From: Halobacteriales archaeon SW_9_67_25
GTDB lineage: Archaea > Halobacteriota > Halobacteria > Halobacteriales > Haloarculaceae
Assembly (NCBI GenBank): GCA_003022745.1
Contig: PXSU01000035.1
Coordinates: forward strand, 1-7,073
Length of the DNA: 7,073 bases
Direction of reading: 5' to 3'
The position numbers were made by a program, and so were the translations under genes. The number at the start of each line of letters is the position of its first letter. Position 1 is the stretch's first letter. Below, piece by piece: positions 5,607 through 7,073 of the stretch. A model generated the notes under the pieces. It saw only the letters and a list, made by a program, of their open reading frames with translations, did not search any database and was not told the origin of the DNA.

Positions 5607-6839
5607 ATGGATATCCAGTTTTTAGGTGGTGCGGGGGAGGTCGGCCGGAGTGCGATTCTTATCAACGATTCGCTGTTGCTCGATTACGGGATGAAACCGG
5701 CGACGCCGCCGCAGTTCCCGGTCGGAACCGTCGAACCCGAGGCGGTCGTCGCGTCTCACGGCCACCTCGACCACGTGGGCGCGATACCGTCACTGCTCTC
5801 GGGGGACCGACGACCGGCGATACACTGGACACCGCCGACCCGGGAGCTGGCGCTCACGCTCGCCCGTGATACGCTGAAGCTCCACGGCGGGACCTACGAC
5901 TGTCCGTTCACCGGGGTAGAAATCGAGCGAGTGACGCAAGTCTCGCGGACGCACGGATACGGCCAGCCGTTCGCGGCCGCGGCACACGAAGTGACGTTCT
6001 TCGACGCGGGACACATCCCGGGGAGCGCGCACGTGCTCGTCGACGACGGGGAGACGCGGTTGCTGTACACGGGAGATTTCCACACCGACGACCAGCGCCT
6101 CGTTGCCGGAACGACCGCTCGCCCGGCGGCCGACGTGGTACTCTGTGAGAGCACCTATTCGGATGTCGAGCACGCGGCCCGGGACGGGATCGAGCGACGG
6201 TTCGCCGAGAGCGTCCGGACGACGCTGTGGCAGGGGGGGACCGTTGTCGTGCCGGCCTTTGCGATCGGTCGTACACAGGAGATGCTCATGGTGTGCGAGG
6301 CCTACGACATCCCGTGTTACGTCGACGGGATGGGACAGCAGGTCACGGAGACGTTCCGGCGGTATCCGGGATTCGTGTGCGACGCCGACGCACTCGGACG
6401 GGCCAAATCCCACGCCAGGTTCGTCACGGGTGGCGACGGGCAACGCTCGCGCATTGCGGCACAGAACGTCGCAATCGTCACGACGAGCGGGATGCTCTCC
6501 GGCGGGCCGGCGATGAGCTACATCCCGGAGATCCGTCGCAATCCGACGAACAAGATCGCCCTGACGGGGTACCAGGTGGCGGGGACCCCGGGTCGCGACC
6601 TGCTGGAGACGGGGAGCGCCGAGATCGACGGCCGCCGGATGCCCGTCAGTGCACAGGTCGAGTCCTGCGACTTCTCGGCCCACGCGGACCGGGACGGGCT
6701 CTGTTCGCTGCTCGACTCGTACCGCGATGCCAGGGTCCTGGTGAATCACGGGGACCGGTGTGGGGATTTCGCGGCCGAACTCGCACGGGAGGGGTATCGA
6801 GCGACCGCGCCGGCCATCGGGGAGACCGTCTCTGTCTGA
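5607..6839 (+). CDS. Beta-CASP metallo-beta-lactamase ribonuclease (aCPSF2-like)
   Basis: A 410-aa zinc-dependent RNA nuclease of the CPSF73-like beta-CASP family, acting in the cytoplasm on RNA 3' ends or as a 5'-3' exonuclease. Metal-binding motifs: SHGHLDHVG (50-58; His51, His53, Asp55, His56), DAGHIPGSAH (133-142; His136), and TGDF (155-158; Asp157). The beta-CASP cap has motif A CESTYSD (Glu181), VVPAFAIGRTQEML (214-227), TSGMLSGGPA (293-302), motif B SAHAD (357-361; His359) and motif C VNHGD (379-383; His381). All expected metal ligands are present. There are no N-terminal KH domains, and the compact length fits archaeal aCPSF2 better than aCPSF1 (about 640 aa). RNase J-like relatives cannot be excluded by eye. 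The ATG at 5607 gives the family start MDIQFLGGAGEVGRSA. Only 58 nt separate it from the 92-aa gene, so read-through transcription is possible. Confidence 0.92.
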   Translation: MDIQFLGGAGEVGRSAILINDSLLLDYGMKPATPPQFPVGTVEPEAVVASHGHLDHVGAIPSLLSGDRRPAIHWTPPTRELALTLARDTLKLHGGTYDCPFTGVEIERVTQVSRTHGYGQPFAAAAHEVTFFDAGHIPGSAHVLVDDGETRLLYTGDFHTDDQRLVAGTTARPAADVVLCESTYSDVEHAARDGIERRFAESVRTTLWQGGTVVVPAFAIGRTQEMLMVCEAYDIPCYVDGMGQQVTETFRRYPGFVCDADALGRAKSHARFVTGGDGQRSRIAAQNVAIVTTSGMLSGGPAMSYIPEIRRNPTNKIALTGYQVAGTPGRDLLETGSAEIDGRRMPVSAQVESCDFSAHADRDGLCSLLDSYRDARVLVNHGDRCGDFAAELAREGYRATAPAIGETVSV

Positions 6840-6866
6840 TGGGTTCTCCGCGGGAATCGACACCCG

Positions 6867-6878
6867 CTGGCCGGCCAG
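6867..6878. repeat. 12-bp perfect palindrome
   Basis: CTGGCCGGCCAG lies 28 nt after the nuclease stop codon. It could be a protein-binding site, but G/C-rich palindromes of this size also occur by chance in such DNA. Confidence 0.3.
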
Positions 6879-6903
6879 ATCGTCCTGTCTCGGGAGGATA
6901 CAG

Positions 6904-6914
6904 CCGGTGACCGG
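6904..6914. repeat. 11-bp dyad upstream of the last promoter
   Basis: CCGGT and ACCGG flank a single G, ending 12 nt before the TATA box at 6927. The position, just upstream of the BRE, is typical for an archaeal activator site. This is inferred from symmetry and location only. Confidence 0.3.
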
Positions 6915-6926
6915 GGTTGCCAGGGA

Positions 6927-6934
6927 TATAATAT
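6927..6934 (+). promoter_or_regulatory. Strong TATA box for the gene(s) at the right edge
   Basis: TATAATAT is the best TATA element in the window and stands out in G/C-rich surroundings. Transcription should start near 6956, almost exactly at the ATG at 6957. Confidence 0.7.
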
Positions 6935-6956
6935 GGCTCCTCCGACAAGAGGGGCT

Positions 6957-7028
6957 ATGCAGCCGCGAACACGTTCCAGGTGGGTGAAGATGGATGCCGA
7001 CGACGACGCGGAGCCGGAGCCACGGTGA
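6957..7028 (+). CDS. Possible 23-codon leader ORF ahead of the next gene
   Basis: ATG at 6957 sits about 27 nt after the TATA box, the leaderless position. It opens a 23-codon frame ending in a TGA at 7026-7028. A second in-frame ATG at 6990 is preceded by AGGTGGGTG, a Shine-Dalgarno-like stretch, and would give the acidic 12-mer MDADDDAEPEPR. The stop overlaps a GTG (GTGA) that opens the next frame. It may be a translated leader coupled to that gene, a true micro-ORF, or just the untranslated start of the transcript. Confidence 0.3.
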   Translation: MQPRTRSRWVKMDADDDAEPEPR

Positions 7029-7073
7029 AAGACGCGCGCCACCCGGGCGTCGAGATCGCTCGCTTGCCCGGCA
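7025..7073 (+). CDS. Start of an unidentified gene, cut by the window edge
   Basis: A GTG overlapping the stop of the micro-ORF opens a frame reading VKDARHPGVEIARLPG before the window ends. It is downstream of a clear promoter and has coding-like composition, but 16 residues do not allow a family call. The VEIARLPG strand faintly resembles dUTPase N-termini; I give this no weight. Confidence 0.35.
   Translation, partial: MKDARHPGVEIARLPG

Noticed and set aside
5790..6863. 357-codon minus-strand open frame
   Set aside because: Antisense to the beta-CASP nuclease with Arg-rich, motif-free translation.
1..7073. CRISPR arrays, transposons, integrases or attachment sites
   Set aside because: No regularly spaced repeats, transposase motifs, terminal inverted repeats or tRNA-end duplications are visible. 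The only mobile-type element supported is the intein.

Overview
The window comes from an extremely halophilic archaeon (class Halobacteria). The evidence is the high G+C content with G/C-rich third positions, strongly acidic predicted proteins, TATA-like boxes about 25-28 nt upstream of start codons (the leaderless-transcript layout), an archaeal RNase P RNA, and archaeal/haloarchaeal families: RfcS clamp loader, 7TM-PAS histidine kinase, and beta-CASP nuclease of aCPSF2 size.

Layout. On the minus strand, 1-747 is the 5' part of the replication factor C small subunit gene (rfcS). It is interrupted after the Walker A lysine by an intein whose N-terminal half fills 1-570. A divergent promoter region (748-861) carries TATA boxes for both directions and a 16-bp dyad. 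On the plus strand, 862-1368 is a small CxxC thioredoxin-fold redoxin. From 1365 to about 3032 lies a run of damaged genes: a 40-codon GNAT-like mini-ORF that seems to keep only the two ends of an acetyltransferase; a cyclase-family hydrolase that has lost its middle with the metal site; the C-terminal end of a RimJ/RimL-type acetyltransferase on the minus strand with a 1-nt frame slip; and a 3-hydroxyisobutyrate-dehydrogenase-family oxidoreductase whose last helices are lost to an out-of-frame deletion. From 3137 onward the genes look intact: a 7TM-PAS histidine kinase (3137-4825), the RNase P RNA gene rnpB (about 4860-5231), an unrecognised 92-aa acidic protein (5270-5548), and a beta-CASP metallo-beta-lactamase ribonuclease (5607-6839). 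The last 230 bases hold a very clear TATA box and the start of a further transcription unit that runs off the window.

How the genes relate. RNase P RNA (tRNA 5' maturation) and the beta-CASP nuclease (RNA 3'-end processing or turnover) form a small RNA-processing neighbourhood. Each appears to have its own promoter, so this is not a clear operon. The histidine kinase has no response regulator beside it in the window and looks like an orphan sensor.

I see no CRISPR array, transposase, tRNA or convincing new defence system. The two unusual signals are the RfcS Walker A intein and the cluster of consecutive genes with internal deletions that keep their ends. The second could be genuine gene decay or an assembly problem, and the sequence alone cannot decide.
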